In this document: positions 62,515 to 64,000 of the stretch, piece by piece
Numbering within the stretch: the first letter of the stretch is position 1
How the letters are laid out: each line of letters opens with the position of its first letter
Assembly (NCBI GenBank): GCA_046349915.1
Contig: JAXMBL010000007.1
Coordinates: 513,362-577,361, forward strand
Source: CAIXSC01 sp046349915
GTDB taxonomy: Bacteria > Planctomycetota > Planctomycetia > Pirellulales > Pirellulaceae
DNA: 64,000 nt
Direction of reading: 5' to 3'
The notes under the pieces: generated by a model
The model's database searches: none
What the model was told of the DNA's origin: nothing
Seen by the model: only the letters and a program-made list of their open reading frames with translations
Made by a program: the position numbers and the translations under genes

Positions 62515-62577
62515 GCAATGTGCCAAGCCGACAGAGAAGAGAGGTCCAGAGCCCGACTATTGTAGTCTATCTAGATG

Positions 62578-62737
62578 TAGGGTGCGTCAAGCCGATCGAG
62601 AACACCTTCCGCCCAGCGAGTAACCTCTGCCAGATCGGCGCCGACGCACCACATCGTTGATTACGCGTGGTCGCGTGGAAAACGCCGACGCGTGTGCAAC
62701 TCCGTGGTACGACGGACTTCCAGTCCGTCGATTCCGT
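62578..62737. repeat. Direct repeat, copy 1, ending in a palindrome
   Basis: A block of about 160 bp (AGGGTGCGTCAAGCCGATC, CAGATCGGCGCCGACGCACC, CGTGGAAAACGCCGACGCG) ends with palindrome one at 62708-62731. It is repeated 198 bp downstream with few changes. No gene is supported in 62527-63064. Confidence 0.87.
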
Positions 62738-62775
62738 CGGTGCGTAACCGACCACCATAGCCCGCAGCGAGAGAG

Positions 62776-62935
62776 TAGGGTGCGTCAAGCCGATCAAGAC
62801 GACTCGTGGCCCAGCGAGCAACCTTTACCAGATCGGCGCCGACGCACCACATCGTTGATTACGCGTGGCCGCGTGGAAAACGCCGACGCGTGTGCAACTC
62901 CGCCGTACGACGGACTTCAAGTCCGTCGATTCCGT
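62776..62935. repeat. Direct repeat, copy 2, ending in a palindrome
   Basis: This is the second copy of the block at 62578, with palindrome one at 62906-62929. The substitutions are mostly outside the palindrome. The segment beyond it (CGCCGAAGCGCCACATGGTT) looks like a degraded start of a third copy. Confidence 0.85.
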
Positions 62936-63064
62936 AGCGCCGAAGCGCCACATGGTTGAGTTCGCCCGGCCGCTTCGATAATGCGGACGTTTGTGCAACG
63001 CTTCGGCGGGTTGGAGAATCACTCGGTGCACATGGTGAGTCTGCGCCTGCGGCTTGACGGCACC

Positions 63065-63811
63065 CTACAAGCGTCCTCCTACCAACGCCTCGCCAGCTTG
63101 AGGCGTCGAGCCGCGCATGCGCAAAGCGCCGATGGCGATCGCTCCCACGAAGCAACCGAGCGCCGCACCAGCCAGCGTATCGCTGGGGTAATGAGCACCC
63201 GCGTCGATGCGTTGCAAGAGACAGAGGGCGGCGAGTGTCGTGAACCACCAGCGGCCCGCGGGGTAGAGAGCGGCTAGGGCGACGGCGAGCCCGGCGGCGG
63301 TGGCTGAGTGGGCTGAGGGAAAAGACTGATAAGCGCGTGAGTAGGGTTGATCGGCGAACCGCTGGGAGAGCAGTGGAAACAGCGCGACGAACGACTCGAT
63401 GGCGGAATGGTCCAGCGAGCCGCCGTTGGGTCGTTGGCGAGCGACGAGCAGATACTTGACGAGGTCAGCGGCTAGGCCAGCGCCGAAGGAGGCGGCGAGC
63501 AGTCGCCAGACATGGCGTCGAGCGCGCGGGTCGCAGAGAACGATCGAGAAGAGAATGGCGGCCACCCCAGCGCCATGCGAAAAGGTCTCGCAGAGTGCGA
63601 GAAACTTTTGGACATCTTTGGGGATGACGCTGCGTTTGGATTCAGGGTTCGGGCGACAGGCGCGAGCGACCGGCATATCGATCGTAAGAGCCAGAAGGGC
63701 GAGCAGTAGAAGCCCGCCGGCGATCAGGAGGTAGGCACGGCGAGAAGCGAGTGAAAGTGGAGCCATGGGCAAGGAGAGGGCGGTTGGCGGAACTCGGTGA
63801 ATACGAGGCAT
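63065..63811 (-). CDS. PAP2-family membrane phosphatase
   Basis: The 248-residue membrane protein has the three phosphatase motifs: KYLLVARQRP (KxxxxxxRP), SFPSAHSAT (PSxH) and QRIDAGAHYPSDTLAG (RxxxxxHxxxD). Five or six hydrophobic helices surround them. It may dephosphorylate undecaprenyl pyrophosphate or lipid phosphates. The start may be the internal ATG at 63766 (MAPLSLAS), since neither has a strong ribosome-binding site. It precedes a repeat-rich gap and diverges from the tRNA. Confidence 0.87.
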   Translation of the reverse strand: MPRIHRVPPTALSLPMAPLSLASRRAYLLIAGGLLLLALLALTIDMPVARACRPNPESKRSVIPKDVQKFLALCETFSHGAGVAAILFSIVLCDPRARRHVWRLLAASFGAGLAADLVKYLLVARQRPNGGSLDHSAIESFVALFPLLSQRFADQPYSRAYQSFPSAHSATAAGLAVALAALYPAGRWWFTTLAALCLLQRIDAGAHYPSDTLAGAALGCFVGAIAIGALRMRGSTPQAGEALVGGRL

Positions 63812-63926
63812 TTCCGGCCCGGTTGGACTCGAAAAGTATGTCCCTTGTCAAGCCAAATCGAGCTGCTCAAGAATTCCCCCTTGGACGGACATCGTCGATC
63901 CGTTACAATCCTGCGCTCGTATGTTG

Positions 63927-64000
<74 letters not shown>

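Overview
The window is a GC-rich bacterial chromosome segment that looks planctomycetal, most likely a Pirellulales-type member of Planctomycetota. Reasons: six DUF1501 proteins, two PSD1-type (DUF1549/DUF1553) cytochrome proteins, a PVC-type membrane-bound dehydrogenase with a C-terminal heme domain, a planctomycete-style ECF sigma factor with a zinc-finger Ser/Thr kinase nearby, and many intergenic copies of one 19-24 bp palindrome. The assignment is an inference from gene content; no 16S or other strong phylogenetic marker is present.

Layout. 1-4180: nrdR, then a gene-poor accessory strip with a half-ACP membrane protein, a small gene followed by a wrecked HNH endonuclease, four attC-like palindromic elements, and a 131-bp tandem repeat array. 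4180-7346: a MoxR-type AAA ATPase and VWA protein pair. 7350-13485 (minus): membrane protein, zinc-ribbon/proline-rich protein, PSD1 cytochrome protein and DUF1501 protein, probably one operon. 13950-22552 (plus): alpha/beta hydrolase, prolyl oligopeptidase, DUF1501 protein and hypC-hypD-hypE. 22608-24675: a DUF1501 gene and a HicB-HicA toxin-antitoxin pair. 24997-27964 (minus): two Mur ligase-family genes. 28129-32584: a tripartite-efflux set (periplasmic adaptor, ABC ATPase, TolC-like protein) with no recognisable permease. 32866-39019 (minus): DUF1501, PSD1, DUF1501. 39337-40374: a PfkB-family kinase.

40412-52430 is the most unusual region. It is a divergent cluster around a 194-bp intergenic segment. 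The left arm (minus) is dynamin-like GTPase, M48 metallopeptidase, dynamin-like GTPase, ECF sigma factor. The right arm (plus) is a zinc-finger/kinase/P-loop fusion followed by two more dynamin-like GTPases. Most junctions overlap or abut, so each arm reads as an operon. Four large dynamin-like proteins beside a sigma factor, a kinase and a membrane-type peptidase suggest a regulated membrane-remodelling or membrane-stress system. I do not recognise this arrangement as a named system.

52462-63811: a divergent DUF1501 gene and dehydrogenase/heme gene, an EamA transporter, a winged-helix AAA ATPase, an ABC-2 exporter whose permease is fused to a CPBP-type protease, and a PAP2 phosphatase. The window ends inside tRNA-Pro(CGG). 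Palindromic repeats recur through most non-coding gaps, often directly after gene ends.
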